Shown here: positions 34,507-43,882 of the stretch, piece by piece
Layout of the letters: every line of letters starts with the position of its first letter
Numbering within the stretch: the stretch's first letter is position 1
Origin: Paenibacillus timonensis
Lineage (GTDB): Bacteria > Bacillota > Bacilli > Paenibacillales > Paenibacillaceae
NCBI RefSeq assembly: GCF_022427145.1
Contig: NZ_JAKSXN010000016.1
Location: forward strand, 1 to 64,000
DNA: 64,000 bases
Reading direction: 5' to 3'
Made by a program: the position numbers and the translations under genes
The notes under the pieces: model-generated
Databases searched by the model: none
Told to the model about the DNA's origin: nothing
What the model saw: only the letters and a program-made list of their open reading frames with translations

Positions 34507-34545
34507 GAAACAAAACCGCCCTGCATTTTCATTTGCAGGGCGGTT
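34507..34545 (-). terminator. Terminator of the sugar ABC operon
   Basis: A perfect 12-bp stem (AACCGCCCTGCA 34514-34525 with TGCAGGGCGGTT 34534-34545), followed on the minus strand by TTTGTTTC, lies 21 nt after the binding-protein stop codon. Confidence 0.85.
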
Positions 34546-34565
34546 TCCGCAGACATTAATTCGGT

Positions 34566-36188
34566 TTATTTCACACTCATATAACGGTCATAGGCGTCGG
34601 TGCGGATTTTCATCAGCTTCTCCAGGCCCATGTCGTTCAGCTTCTTCACATACGCGTCCCAGCCTTCGTCAATGCCGCCTTTCGTTACCCACTGGGCACG
34701 CATCGTCGCCACATAGGTATCGATGTCCGTCGTCAAGGTCGGGAGCTCCTGGAACTCCTCGGCCGTATACATGACGTTCGGGAACGGCGTGGTCACGTAT
34801 TCGCTGCCCATTTTGTCGATCTCCAGCTTCAAGCCATCGCCGGCTTTCGGGTTCAGCACAATGTTTTTCTCGAAGGAAGGGCTGACGTATTTCGGTCCGA
34901 AGTCCCGCAGCGATTGCTCCCAGTACCACGCATCCGCGCTGGTTCCGGCCGGCGGATCCATCAAAGTGTAGGTGCCATCGTCGTTCTTCTGAATGACCGT
35001 GCCGATCGCGCCCCAGAAGTTCTGGATGCTCGCTTCGTTGGTATAGAACTGGTCGGCCCACCGGGCGGCCACTTCCGGATATTTGCAGGACGTCGTAATC
35101 AACAGCTCGTTGCGGTTAAAGCTCATGCCGTTCGGATTCCCCGGATTGTAGCGCTTCCCGTCGGGACCGGCGATCGGCGGAATGGCGGCATACTGATCGC
35201 TCCATTTGCCGAACACCGCATCCGGCGTCCATTGGTTCGTGAACCCGACGATCGGGGCATCCGCGTTTTGCTGTTTCGCCGACGTCATCGTCGCATCCTG
35301 GGTGAACAGCTCTTTGTCGATCAGGCCTTCCGCATACAGCTTGTTGGCGAATTTCAAGCCTTCCTTGTACTCTTCGCTGATTGGATAGTACACCGGTTTC
35401 CCGTCTTTCACCAGCATGTTATTGGCGTTGATGTCGGTAATGCCGAACGGATTCAGGAAATCCGGCGCCAGTCCGGTTTCGGTATACGGAATTTCGTCCG
35501 CTTTCCCGTTACCGTTCGGATCCTGCTCCTTAAACGCTTTCAATACGTTGTAAAGATCGTCGACCGTGTCCGGTACTTGGAGCCCCAATTGATCGAGCCA
35601 TGCTTTGTTGATGACCGGCTGGTTTTTCGTTTTCGGTCGCGACGGCAGCCGGGTCGGCAAGGAGTAGATTTTGCCGTCCGGGAACGTGCTGATCTTCTTC
35701 AGCTCCGGCGTCTCGGCCATGGCGGCTTTGAGGTTCGGCATGTATGGATCGATGTAATCGTCCAGCGGACGGAAGTAACTCAGGTTATTAACGATATCGG
35801 AATCGGAAAAGGTCTGGTCGCCCAGGATGATGTCCGGCAGCGTGCCGCTGGCCAGCATGATCGATTTCTGCTCGCCCCAATCGTTGGAGGACACGACCTG
35901 CCATTCGATTTTGACGTTCGTGTTCGTCTCCAAATCCTTTAACCATTGGTTTTGGGTAAACGTATCGCCCATGTTCCCCCAGCGCATGGTCAGCACTTTG
36001 AGGGTCACCGGTTCGTTCACGATCGGCAGTCCTTCCTTATTGAAGTTGCTCGTTTCGCTTGGTGCCGGGTTCCCCGAACCCGTGGCAGAATTGTCCCCGC
36101 CGCAGCCCGCCAGCCCAAAGGCAAGCGCGCCTGCGAGTACCAGCGCCGTCCATTTTTTCCCCGCGAATTTTCCGGCTTGTTTGCTCAT
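34566..36188 (-). CDS. Extracellular solute-binding lipoprotein of a sugar ABC importer
   Basis: A 540-residue lipoprotein with a lipobox ALAFGLAGC (Cys29) and a long LplA/YtcQ-type family 1 binding-protein fold. The PDPNGNGKADEIPYT calcium-like loop and TLPDIILGD are typical of the group. The start at 36188 is chosen because GGGGGA precedes it; an ATG five codons upstream lies in that site. It captures an oligosaccharide outside the cell for the two permeases upstream. The ATPase is not encoded here; such importers usually share MsmX. Confidence 0.93.
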   Translation of the reverse strand: MSKQAGKFAGKKWTALVLAGALAFGLAGCGGDNSATGSGNPAPSETSNFNKEGLPIVNEPVTLKVLTMRWGNMGDTFTQNQWLKDLETNTNVKIEWQVVSSNDWGEQKSIMLASGTLPDIILGDQTFSDSDIVNNLSYFRPLDDYIDPYMPNLKAAMAETPELKKISTFPDGKIYSLPTRLPSRPKTKNQPVINKAWLDQLGLQVPDTVDDLYNVLKAFKEQDPNGNGKADEIPYTETGLAPDFLNPFGITDINANNMLVKDGKPVYYPISEEYKEGLKFANKLYAEGLIDKELFTQDATMTSAKQQNADAPIVGFTNQWTPDAVFGKWSDQYAAIPPIAGPDGKRYNPGNPNGMSFNRNELLITTSCKYPEVAARWADQFYTNEASIQNFWGAIGTVIQKNDDGTYTLMDPPAGTSADAWYWEQSLRDFGPKYVSPSFEKNIVLNPKAGDGLKLEIDKMGSEYVTTPFPNVMYTAEEFQELPTLTTDIDTYVATMRAQWVTKGGIDEGWDAYVKKLNDMGLEKLMKIRTDAYDRYMSVK

Positions 36189-36235
36189 TGAAAGATCCCC
36201 CATTCATGGATTTTACTTTGCTTAAACGTAACGGA

Positions 36236-37156
36236 TTAGCTCTTTACCGCGCCGATCATCACCCCCTGATTGAAGTATTTTTGCAGGAAGGGATACACGC
36301 ACATGATCGGAACGGTCGCGATAATGATGACGGAGTACCGCATCAGATTGGCGAGCCGGAGCGCGATTTGCGCCGCTTCACCGGTCCCCATGCCCGACTG
36401 CATCTGATTGGTGATCAGGATGTTGCGCAGCACGAGCTGCAGGGGATGCAGGTCCGGATTTTTCAGATAGATCAAAGCATTGAAATAAGAGTTCCAGTAA
36501 CCGACGGCGATCCAAAGCCCCAGCACCGCGATGATCGCCTTGGACAGGGGCAGCACGATTTGGGCGAAATAACGGAGGTTGCCGCAACCGTCGATTTGCG
36601 CCGCCTCCCACAGGTCCTCGGGAATGCTCGATTGAAAAAACGTTCGAGCGACGATGATATCGTACACGATCACGGAAAACGGGAGGACCATGACCAGAAA
36701 CGTATCGTACAGATGGAAATCCCGGATCGTCAAAAAGGTCGGGATGAGTCCGCCGCTGAAAAACATCGTAAAGATGAAAAACAAGGAAAGGAACTTCCTT
36801 CCGACGAGATCCTTCCGCGACAGCGCGTACGCCGCCGACACGTTGACGACCAGGCCGATGGCCGTGCCCGCTACCGTATACAATATCGTGTTTCGGTAAC
36901 CGATCCAAATGTTTTCGTGCTTGAACAGTTCCTTGTACCCGTCCAGGGTAAAGCCCTTGGGAACGAACCATACCTGCCCGTTCGCCACCGTCGACGGATC
37001 GCTGAAGGAAGCGATGACGATAAAATAAAGCGGATACATCAAGACGATCAGAAACAAGACGGCAAAAACATAAAGCAGCACTTCCATCACTCTGTCGGAC
37101 GAGCGGTTGTTGATCGGCTGCGCGGCCGCGTTCGCTACCGGATTGGCTGTGTCCAT
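36236..37156 (-). CDS. Carbohydrate ABC transporter permease (LplC/YtcP type)
   Basis: A 306-residue permease with six membrane helices and the EAA loop EAAQIDGCGNLRYFAQIVLPLSKA that docks the ATPase. The Paenibacillus-type ending (QKYFNQGVMIGAVKS) is present. Second permease of the importer, 19 nt after the first permease gene and followed 47 nt later by the binding protein. Confidence 0.95.
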   Translation of the reverse strand: MDTANPVANAAAQPINNRSSDRVMEVLLYVFAVLFLIVLMYPLYFIVIASFSDPSTVANGQVWFVPKGFTLDGYKELFKHENIWIGYRNTILYTVAGTAIGLVVNVSAAYALSRKDLVGRKFLSLFFIFTMFFSGGLIPTFLTIRDFHLYDTFLVMVLPFSVIVYDIIVARTFFQSSIPEDLWEAAQIDGCGNLRYFAQIVLPLSKAIIAVLGLWIAVGYWNSYFNALIYLKNPDLHPLQLVLRNILITNQMQSGMGTGEAAQIALRLANLMRYSVIIIATVPIMCVYPFLQKYFNQGVMIGAVKS

Positions 37157-37175
37157 CTCCCTCTCCTCCTTTCCC

Positions 37176-38099
37176 CTACCATAAGCTGTTCTCGCTGTAT
37201 TTCTTCGAAATCTGGTTCACCAGAATCAGCAGCAGGAAGTTAATGACGGTGTTGAACAGGTTGACGGCCGAGGAGAAGCTGTACTGGCTGCTCAGCAGGC
37301 CGATTTTGTAAATGTACGTGGACAAAATTTCGCTCGCGGTAATGTTCAGGTCGTTTTGCATCAGGTAGACCTTCTCGAATCCGACCCCCAGCAGGCCGCC
37401 GACCCGCAAAATAAGCAGCGTGATCGCCGTCGGCATCAGCATCGGAATATCGATGTAACGGATTTTGTGCCAGCGGCTGGCCCCGTCGACCGTGGCCGCC
37501 TCATACAGGCTCGGATCGACCGTGGACAACGCGGCGATGTAAATGATGCTGTCCCATCCGACGTGCTGCCACACGTCCGACCAGACATAGATGCTGCTGA
37601 ACCATCCGGCCGAGCCGATTAAATCGGGCGCATCCCCGCCGAACAGTTTGTACAAATTACCGACCAGGCCGGTACTCGGGGAGAGCAAGATCAGCATCAA
37701 CCCGACCATGACGACCGTGGAGATAAAGTGCGGCATGTACGACACCGTTTGGAAAAACCGGCGAAACCGGTTCGCCCGCATCTGATTCACCATCAACGCC
37801 AGCACGATCGGAATCGGAAACGTGGCGATGCTGTATAAGCTGATCACGATGGTGTTCTTAATGGTCGTCGAAAACTGATACGAATGGAAAAATTTCTCGA
37901 AATGCTTGAACCCCACCCATGGACTGCCGTCAATGCCCAGCGCCGGGCTGTAATCCTTGAACGCGATCAGCACGCCGTACATCGGTTTGTATGCGAACAA
38001 CAGCGACAGCACGACCGCGGGCAACAGCAGCAAATACAGTCCCCGGTTTTGTTTGATTCGCCCGAACGTCCGCCTAAAACCCCATGCGCCGGATTTCAT
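37176..38099 (-). CDS. Carbohydrate ABC transporter permease (LplB/YtcP partner type)
   Basis: A 307-residue permease with about six transmembrane helices and the EAA loop EAATVDGASRWHKIRYIDIP. It ends KKYSENSLW, as LplB proteins do. First gene of the importer operon, with GGAGGGG before the ATG. It is divergent from the YesM/YesN regulators across a 358-nt gap. Confidence 0.95.
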   Translation of the reverse strand: MKSGAWGFRRTFGRIKQNRGLYLLLLPAVVLSLLFAYKPMYGVLIAFKDYSPALGIDGSPWVGFKHFEKFFHSYQFSTTIKNTIVISLYSIATFPIPIVLALMVNQMRANRFRRFFQTVSYMPHFISTVVMVGLMLILLSPSTGLVGNLYKLFGGDAPDLIGSAGWFSSIYVWSDVWQHVGWDSIIYIAALSTVDPSLYEAATVDGASRWHKIRYIDIPMLMPTAITLLILRVGGLLGVGFEKVYLMQNDLNITASEILSTYIYKIGLLSSQYSFSSAVNLFNTVINFLLLILVNQISKKYSENSLW

Positions 38100-38457
38100 G
38101 ACATCCCCTCCTTCTCTATCGTCTGCTCCGAGGCGCGCCTTCCATCAGTCCGGCGGCTTCAACGTCTTAAGTATAGCTTCGCGCCTTGCGCGTTTACCGG
38201 ACCACTTGGGCGCGGAATGCGGACTATTCCGCCGAGTTCCGAAGCCCGGGGAGCCTCATGGGCGACTCCCTCGGCAGCCGTCTGACGGTAAGCAGACTTT
38301 TCCTGGCATTATCCGGACTTTCCGGCAGGGCAAGCCGGATAACGCCTTCTTTTTTTAAAGGTAGGATTTATAATAGGGTTAAACACTGTAAAAGCGCATT
38401 CATCGGATCGGTTGAACGAATGGATGCGCGCGGGAAAGGATGCGGCGCTAGCGAGCC
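38100..38457. promoter_or_regulatory. Divergent control region of the ABC importer and YesM/YesN genes
   Basis: About 358 bases without a gene. It should contain both divergent promoters and the YesN-type binding sites. A TATAAT-like box is visible near 38370 reading toward the kinase, without a clear -35. A small hairpin (TCCGGC with GCCGGA, about 38318-38338), followed some ten bases later by a T-run, might attenuate the regulator transcript. Confidence 0.45.
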
Positions 38458-40199
38458 ATGGCCAAATCGACGAAAAACAAACAGTATCCGGTCCGCCATT
38501 ACGTCAATTTCATGTTTCTGATCTCCTTCATCGTCCTGATTTTGGATTTCGCCATCAGCCTGTCCGCGATTTCGATCGTCAAACAGCAATCCACGCGTTA
38601 CTTGCAGGATACCGCGGACTTATACATCAACCGGATTAACCATGATTTCGCTTATATCAACCACTATACGGGCTGGACGCTGGCGAACGACGAAAGCCTG
38701 AAGGCGATGAACGATAACCCCATGAACAGTGTGGAGTTTTTCGAGGGGAATGAAAATTGCACAAACGTTTTAACGAGCTGCAAAAAAACTACGGGCAGGA
38801 ATACAACTTCTTCGTGTATTTGAAGGAACAGGAGTTTTTCCTCAACTGTTCGCCGATCAGCATTCCGTATTCGGATTACCTGGAACTGAAGGAGCAGGTC
38901 ATCGCCAACGTGGAAGCGGGGCGGGACGTGTACGAGAAAATTTACTCCAAGTGGATGCCGGTTGAGATTGGCGGCAGGTATTACATCACGAACATCGTTC
39001 CTTATCACGACAGCTACATGATCAGCCTGGTATCCGCGGATCATCTGATTCGTCCGTTACGGGAGTTGAATCTGGGCGAAAACGGGTTCGTCTCCCTGGT
39101 CGATGATCGCGGCCAGGTCCTGACCAGCCCGATTTCCAACAACGGCGAACGGCTGGGCGAGGAGCGGCAGTCGTCATTCTTTCCGAATTTATTTAAGGGC
39201 GGAACGACGGTGAACGGGGAGTTCACGAACGCCTCTTTTCACGTGAAGCTGGTGATCCAATTCGGGACATTCGAGAAAATCATGATTGCCCAGTTGCTGA
39301 TTCTCCTGCTGGCGGTCATCATCACTTGCAGCCTCGGGTTCATCCTGCTCTATTTCCGGAACAAGGTCCTTCGTCCGATCAAAAGCTTCTCCTACAACCT
39401 GGCGTTCTGGACGGAAGAAGGCGAGTCATTAGCGTTCGAAGGCAGTAAGATCATCGAGCTGGAAAGAGCTAACAAGCAATTCATGAACCTGGTCGACCAG
39501 ATCAAGAAGTTCAAAATCGACCTGTATGAACGGGAACTGGAAAAGCAGCGCATCCAGCTGGATTATATGAAGCTGCAGATCAACCCGCATTTCTTCCTGA
39601 ATTGCCTGACGAATATTTACAGCATGGCGCAAATGCAGCTGTACCGGGAAATCGAGCAGATGGCCTTGTCCACCTCGCGTTACTTCCGCTACATCTTCCA
39701 GAACGACGGCGATTTCGTGAAGCTAAGGGACGAGATCGAACACGTGCGGATTTATCTCGACATCCAGAAGCACCGGTATCCCGATGCGCTAGCCTACCGC
39801 ATTGAGGAGAGGGATCTTCTGGGGGACGCCAGGATCCCGCCGCTCGTCCTGCAGACCTTCGTGGAAAACGCGGTCAAATACGCGGTATCCCGAGTTTCGC
39901 AAGTGCAAATCGAGTTGGCGGTGCGGCTGCGGCAGGAAGCCGGCGAGGAGCGATTAGTGATCCGGATCGCCGATACCGGACCCGGATTCCCGCCGGAGAT
40001 CCTGGAGTGTTTGCAGAACGGCAGCCCCTTGGATCAATCCGCAGGGAACCATATCGGAATTATGAACACGTTGCAGCGTTTGGCTTCCCTCTATAGCGGG
40101 CAAGCGGCCGTGTCGTTCTCCAATCGGGAGGATGGCGGGGCGTGCGTGATTTTATCCCTCCCGGCATCGGCCGGGACGAACAGGAGCGTGGCGGTATGA
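38458..40199 (+). pseudogene. YesM-family sensor histidine kinase with an apparent frameshift
   Basis: Two overlapping frames together form a complete kinase of about 580 residues. 38458-38823 encodes the first membrane helix and the start of the sensor domain. 38757-40199 encodes the rest: second helix, HAMP-like segment, INPHFFLN phosphoacceptor helix, ENAVKYA and DTGPGFPP ATP-binding motifs. Adding one A to the A4 run at 38753-38756 restores a single frame. This is either a real disruption or a base-call error. A GAGGGG followed 8 nt later by TTG 38757 could restart translation of the second part, which lacks helix 1. The regulator gene overlaps its stop. Confidence 0.85.
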
Positions 40200-41824
40200 A
40201 TGCCTTGGTCGTGGATGACGATGTTTACGTCGTCGCCGCTTTGGAGAAGAAAATCGAATGGACGTCGCTGGGCATCGAGAAGGTGTATACAGCAAACAAC
40301 GTTGCCCAGGCTCGCGATATTCTGCAGCGGTATCCGGTGCAAATCCTCATTTCCGACATCGAGATGCCTCAGGGAAGCGGGCTTGAGTTGCTGGCCTGGA
40401 TTCGGGAGGAGAACTACGCCGTTCAGGCCATCTTCCTGACCAATTACGCCGACTTCAACTATGCGCAAAAAGCGATCGAGCTGCAGAGCTTCGAATATTT
40501 CCTCAAGCCGATCGAATTCGATAAACTGATGCTGATCCTCCGCAAAGCGGTTGCTCGGGCCCAGGAACAGCAGCATCGGGAGAGGGCGATTCAGGAAGGG
40601 GCGCTGTGGCAGAAAAATCAGGCGAACCTGGTGGAGTATTTCTGGCGGAAACAGATCAGCGCCAGCGCGGCCACCCCCGTCAAGCCGGCGGCGGTGGCTC
40701 AGGCCGTGGAAGATCAGCAGCTCGCCTACCTTCCGTCTGACCTCATCCAGCCGGTGCTGATTCACGTATTTCCCTACAACGGCAGCCTGGGCCGGGAGGA
40801 GAAGGGGTTGTTCGACTTCGCCCTGGGGAACGTGTTGGGCGAGCTGCTGCAGAACCCGCGATTTTCCGTCGAAACCCTCCTGGAGTTCAAGGAATATCAT
40901 TGGATCGCGATCCTCAAGTGGAACGGCCCGCCGGAATCCGCAATACTTGCGGAGTTGTGCGCCGAATGGATTCGCCGGGCGAACGCGTATTTGTATTGCG
41001 ACGCCTGCTGCTGCGTGGGCCTCTCCGGCCGGTTGGAGAGAATCGGTCAGGTACTGCACCAACTGCTGGCGATGAACGAGAATTTGACGAAAACCCGCAA
41101 CCGAACCTATTGGGCGGAGCGCGACGATTCGCAAAAGCCGCCGGTATATCTCCCCCCGGACTTGGCGCGATTGGAGGAGTTGCTTCATCAGAACAATCCG
41201 GCCGCGTTCATGGAAGAAACGTCGCGTTACCTCAAGGACCGCTTGGACCGCAAGACATTAGACACCTCTTGCCTCGCTTTGTTCCGGTTGGATATCGTGC
41301 AACTCGTATACGCCTTCCTGAAGTTAAAAGGCATCGAAGCGCATAAGCTGTACGCCGCGCGGGCTAATGAGGAGCTGCTAGCCGGATCCCTCCATTCGAT
41401 CGAGGACATGCAGGAATACGTGACTTATTTGGTGAATACGGCCATGGCCTATCGGGACTTCGCGGCGGAACCGAAATCGGTCGCCGAGGAAATCAAGCAA
41501 TACATCCACGCCCATTACGGCGATGAATTGACGCGGAACGATCTGGCGGAGGTCGTCTATCTCAACCCGGATTATCTGGCCCGCTTATTCAAAAAAGAAA
41601 CGGGGATCTCGCTTGGCAGTTACGTCATCCAGGTCCGCATCTCCGTCGCCAAGCAGTTGCTCGAAACGTCCAAACTGTCCGTGTACGCCGTGGCGAACCA
41701 GGTCGGTTACGCCAACTACTCCTATTTCTCCAAGCTGTTCAAGCAGGAGGTCGGGGTGACACCTAACGAGTACAAGAAGAACCCGCGGAGTGCGGCGCGT
41801 TGGCCGGTGGCGGAGCGGGCTTGA
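40196..41824 (+). CDS. YesN-type response regulator with AraC DNA-binding domain
   Basis: A 542-residue regulator. The receiver domain (1 to about 120) has the acidic pocket DDD at 7-9 and phosphoacceptor Asp54 (ILISDIEMP). A long middle domain is followed by a C-terminal AraC double helix-turn-helix (about 430-535), including NPDYLARLFKKETGISLGSYV and VGYANYSYFSKLFKQEVGVTP. Its ATG overlaps the kinase stop codon (ATGA). It should activate the divergent sugar importer in response to the YesM kinase. Confidence 0.93.
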   Translation: MNALVVDDDVYVVAALEKKIEWTSLGIEKVYTANNVAQARDILQRYPVQILISDIEMPQGSGLELLAWIREENYAVQAIFLTNYADFNYAQKAIELQSFEYFLKPIEFDKLMLILRKAVARAQEQQHRERAIQEGALWQKNQANLVEYFWRKQISASAATPVKPAAVAQAVEDQQLAYLPSDLIQPVLIHVFPYNGSLGREEKGLFDFALGNVLGELLQNPRFSVETLLEFKEYHWIAILKWNGPPESAILAELCAEWIRRANAYLYCDACCCVGLSGRLERIGQVLHQLLAMNENLTKTRNRTYWAERDDSQKPPVYLPPDLARLEELLHQNNPAAFMEETSRYLKDRLDRKTLDTSCLALFRLDIVQLVYAFLKLKGIEAHKLYAARANEELLAGSLHSIEDMQEYVTYLVNTAMAYRDFAAEPKSVAEEIKQYIHAHYGDELTRNDLAEVVYLNPDYLARLFKKETGISLGSYVIQVRISVAKQLLETSKLSVYAVANQVGYANYSYFSKLFKQEVGVTPNEYKKNPRSAARWPVAERA

Positions 41825-41844
41825 GGCTAGAAGAGCGCATGAAA

Positions 41845-41874
41845 AAGGGCCTTCCCGACGGTTGGGGGGCCCTT
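41845..41874. terminator. Hairpin after the YesN-type gene
   Basis: AAGGGCC (41845-41851) pairs with GGCCCTT (41868-41874). The T-run is stronger on the minus strand (CCCTTTTTC), and on the plus strand only short T's follow. Probably ends the regulator transcript weakly. Confidence 0.5.
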
Positions 41875-41889
41875 GTCACTTGTCAATTC

Positions 41890-42008
41890 TATTTTTGCAC
41901 CTTAAACGTAAATTTCCACTCTGCGGTGTTCCCGGAGTATCTCCCCCGATTATCACCTTGGTTTCGCTTCCATTTTACTCCAATGCCTAAGCACCTACAA
42001 TCCTTGCA
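41890..42008. repeat. Possible dispersed intergenic repeat
   Basis: The stretch has GGAGTA (near 41935) and TACTCC (near 41977) as inverted arms around a C-rich core. A minus-strand frame of about 37 codons runs through it without a start. Similar sequences seem to me typical of intergenic repeats in Paenibacillus, but I cannot confirm this here. Confidence 0.3.
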
Positions 42009-42012
42009 AAAG

Positions 42013-42047
42013 CAAAAAGAAGACCACCGTATAACGGCGATCTTCTT
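42013..42047 (-). terminator. Terminator of the FusB-like gene
   Basis: On the minus strand AAGAAGATCGCCG pairs with CGGTGGTCTTCTT (one mismatch), followed by TTTGCTTTTGC. It lies 10 nt after the stop codon. Confidence 0.85.
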
Positions 42048-42056
42048 CTCCCTTAT

Positions 42057-42704
42057 TTATTTTCCTACCGACAGCAAGAACCTCTCCAAGGCTCCCGTAT
42101 CCGTAATGCTATGGTTGCAGCCCTGGTTCTCCAGGCAGACATAATGCCCGTACATGGAGAAGTTATCCGGCGAAGCATTGGCGGATTTGGTTTTGACCGA
42201 GAAAAAAGCAAGCTCCTGATGCCGATTGCAGAACAAGCAATACCCTTTCTTGTTGGTCGGCGTTATCCGTCCTTCGATGCCGATAAACCGACCCTCATGC
42301 GGATAGACGATAAACAGCTTGTTCGACGCGATATCCACCCAACTCAAGTACGTCACGTAACGAAAGTCGATGGAGGCGAGATCCGGTACTTTCAGTTTCT
42401 TATTTTTAGGGAATAGCTTCTCAATCTGCTTCGCCGTAATCGGCGGAAAAGGCTCCAGATATCCTTCTAATGCGCCAAGATACCTTTGGAAATCGTAAGC
42501 CGTCTCGAAGGAAGCGATTTGACCCAGCATCTGCTTCTGCTCCTCCGTCAGCATCGGAAAGGCCTCAACGATCTTCGTAACGGCACTAAACCTTACGGTC
42601 TCCAGAACGCTTCGATCCGCGACGGTACGCAGTGTTCTCTGAAGAAATTCCGCTTGTTTCTTGATCACGTTATACTGGTGGTTTCTAATAAATGGTGTAC
42701 TCAT
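42057..42704 (-). CDS. FusB/FusC-type elongation factor G-binding protein
   Basis: A 215-residue two-domain protein. The N-terminal helical domain (about 1-85) and a C-terminal treble-clef zinc domain match FusB. The zinc ligands are CLFCNRH (near 156-162) and HYVCLENQGCNH (near 190-201). FusB-type proteins bind EF-G and release it from fusidic-acid-stalled ribosomes. Chromosomal homologues in Bacillales are often intrinsic and may not give clinical-level resistance. AAGGGG precedes the ATG by 10 nt. A structured leader with a short ORF lies just upstream, suggesting translation-sensitive induction. Confidence 0.9.
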   Translation of the reverse strand: MSTPFIRNHQYNVIKKQAEFLQRTLRTVADRSVLETVRFSAVTKIVEAFPMLTEEQKQMLGQIASFETAYDFQRYLGALEGYLEPFPPITAKQIEKLFPKNKKLKVPDLASIDFRYVTYLSWVDIASNKLFIVYPHEGRFIGIEGRITPTNKKGYCLFCNRHQELAFFSVKTKSANASPDNFSMYGHYVCLENQGCNHSITDTGALERFLLSVGK

Positions 42705-42718
42705 AGCTTTCAGCCCCT

Positions 42719-42846
42719 TATTTGTGATGTACCCTCAAATCCATAAGGTGCAAAGCCTGTTATTAGAAACGATAAAGTTAAGTTTGGGCGATCGAATTCA
42801 TCCTCTCGCACCCCACGCAAAGTATCGCCCTAGATCAGGCTTTGCA
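42719..42846 (-). promoter_or_regulatory. Structured leader upstream of the FusB-like gene
   Basis: On the minus strand an 11-bp perfect outer stem (arms 42836-42846 and 42749-42759, TGCAAAGCCTG type) encloses a second 7-bp stem (42824-42830 with 42786-42792, GGGCGAT/ATCGCCC). A further stem, CCTTAT with ATAAGG, would cover the AAGGGG ribosome site. The arrangement looks like a translational attenuator of the kind known for fusB and erm genes; activity is inferred. Confidence 0.55.
42778..42801 (-). CDS. Candidate 7-residue leader peptide
   Basis: An ATG-started frame encoding MNSIAQT lies within the structured leader, with GGGGTG 8 nt upstream as ribosome site. Its last codons overlap one arm of the inner stem, so ribosome stalling there would open that stem. 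This is a candidate only; so short a frame can arise by chance. Confidence 0.35.
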   Translation of the reverse strand: MNSIAQT

Positions 42847-42966
42847 TGAGGACTTCCTAGCAAATGAGCAATCGCGAATTGCCATCTGTAAAACCCCCAA
42901 TTCCATTTTATAGGCAAAAGTATAACAGCAAGTTCGGAAAGCCGCAATTCTATTCCAAGTATCCTG

Positions 42967-43380
42967 CTAGATTCCCGCCGTGTTCTGCAAGACGATTCTC
43001 CAACCGTCCGGGTCGCATACGGTGATGCCCTGTTGCTTCCAATAGGGATTTTCAGGTTCGACTTCGGGGTAGCCCATGGAACTTAACCGCGCGACGATTT
43101 CGTCTCTGGCGCTGCCATCCGGAATGTAGAAGACCAACAAATTGTCTTTGGAGGGAGGCAACACCGGAACGGCGTCCACATGCTGCGTAAACTCCAGGTG
43201 ATAATTGACTCCCGGCAAACCAAACATCACCCCGTCATAACCTTCATGTTTTGCGAAGGAACCTACGATTTCCAGTCCAAGCCCTTTCGAATAGAACTCG
43301 ATGATCTTATCCATCTGATGCGTCGGCCGTGCTACGCGAAACTGAACCGCCGGCATTTGCTCTGACCAAGGTTGATTCAT
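42967..43380 (-). CDS. VOC-superfamily (glyoxalase-like) protein
   Basis: A 137-residue protein with two beta-alpha-beta-beta-beta modules. ARPTHQMDKIIEFYSKGLGLEIV opens the first, YHLEFTQH supplies likely metal ligands, and DPDGWRIVLQN closes the second. Such proteins are isomerases, dioxygenases or antibiotic-binding proteins. First of a minus-strand run of small enzyme genes. Function unknown. Confidence 0.88.
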   Translation of the reverse strand: MNQPWSEQMPAVQFRVARPTHQMDKIIEFYSKGLGLEIVGSFAKHEGYDGVMFGLPGVNYHLEFTQHVDAVPVLPPSKDNLLVFYIPDGSARDEIVARLSSMGYPEVEPENPYWKQQGITVCDPDGWRIVLQNTAGI

Positions 43381-43399
43381 CGGAAGCCCACCTCTCCTT

Positions 43400-43855
43400 T
43401 TACCATTTTTGGATATATCCCGCTTGTTTTAAAATCATATAGCTGTTGGAGTTCAAGTTGTCGATCGGCTCGTCCAGGGAGAAGTACCTTAATTCAAGGC
43501 CTTCATCATCGTTGATGGTCGGTGTGCCATGGACACGAACCGCCTCGTAAACGGCGATGGCATTATATACCTCATCCCCATGCGGGTACTTGTAGTAGAA
43601 ATCTTCGCCGGACAAATTCGTGATGAATTTCAGCGCATCCGCTTGGAGCCCTGCCTCCTCAAAATGCTCACGGCGTGCGGTTTCCTCAAAGGTCTCTCCG
43701 AGTTCCATGGAACCGCCAAGCGTTCCCCAATCCCGACTATCCGTCCGTTTCTGAAGCAGCACTCGTCCTTCCGGATTCTTGACGATGACGCTCACCCCAA
43801 CCATGATGATCGGCCTTGTGCCGACCAGTTTGCGAAGCTCCGAAATGTATCCCAT
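43400..43855 (-). CDS. NUDIX hydrolase
   Basis: A 151-residue NUDIX enzyme. The Nudix box GSMELGETFEETARREHFEEAG is intact apart from a His at a usually aliphatic position. The N-terminal extension (MGYISELRKLVGTRPIIMVG) is typical of a Bacillales group. It hydrolyses a nucleoside-diphosphate-linked substrate, which cannot be named. 27 nt after the GNAT gene. Confidence 0.92.
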   Translation of the reverse strand: MGYISELRKLVGTRPIIMVGVSVIVKNPEGRVLLQKRTDSRDWGTLGGSMELGETFEETARREHFEEAGLQADALKFITNLSGEDFYYKYPHGDEVYNAIAVYEAVRVHGTPTINDDEGLELRYFSLDEPIDNLNSNSYMILKQAGYIQKW

Positions 43856-43882
43856 GAAACAATCCTCCCTTAAGGCATGCCG

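Noticed and set aside
34914-35942. 342-codon open frame on the plus strand
   Set aside because: Antisense shadow of the solute-binding protein gene, with no ribosome site or family resemblance.
36059-37243. 394-codon open frame on the plus strand
   Set aside because: Antisense to the binding protein and LplC-type permease, both certain genes.
40091-41188. 365-codon open frame on the minus strand
   Set aside because: Antisense to the kinase/YesN genes, whose domains are clear.
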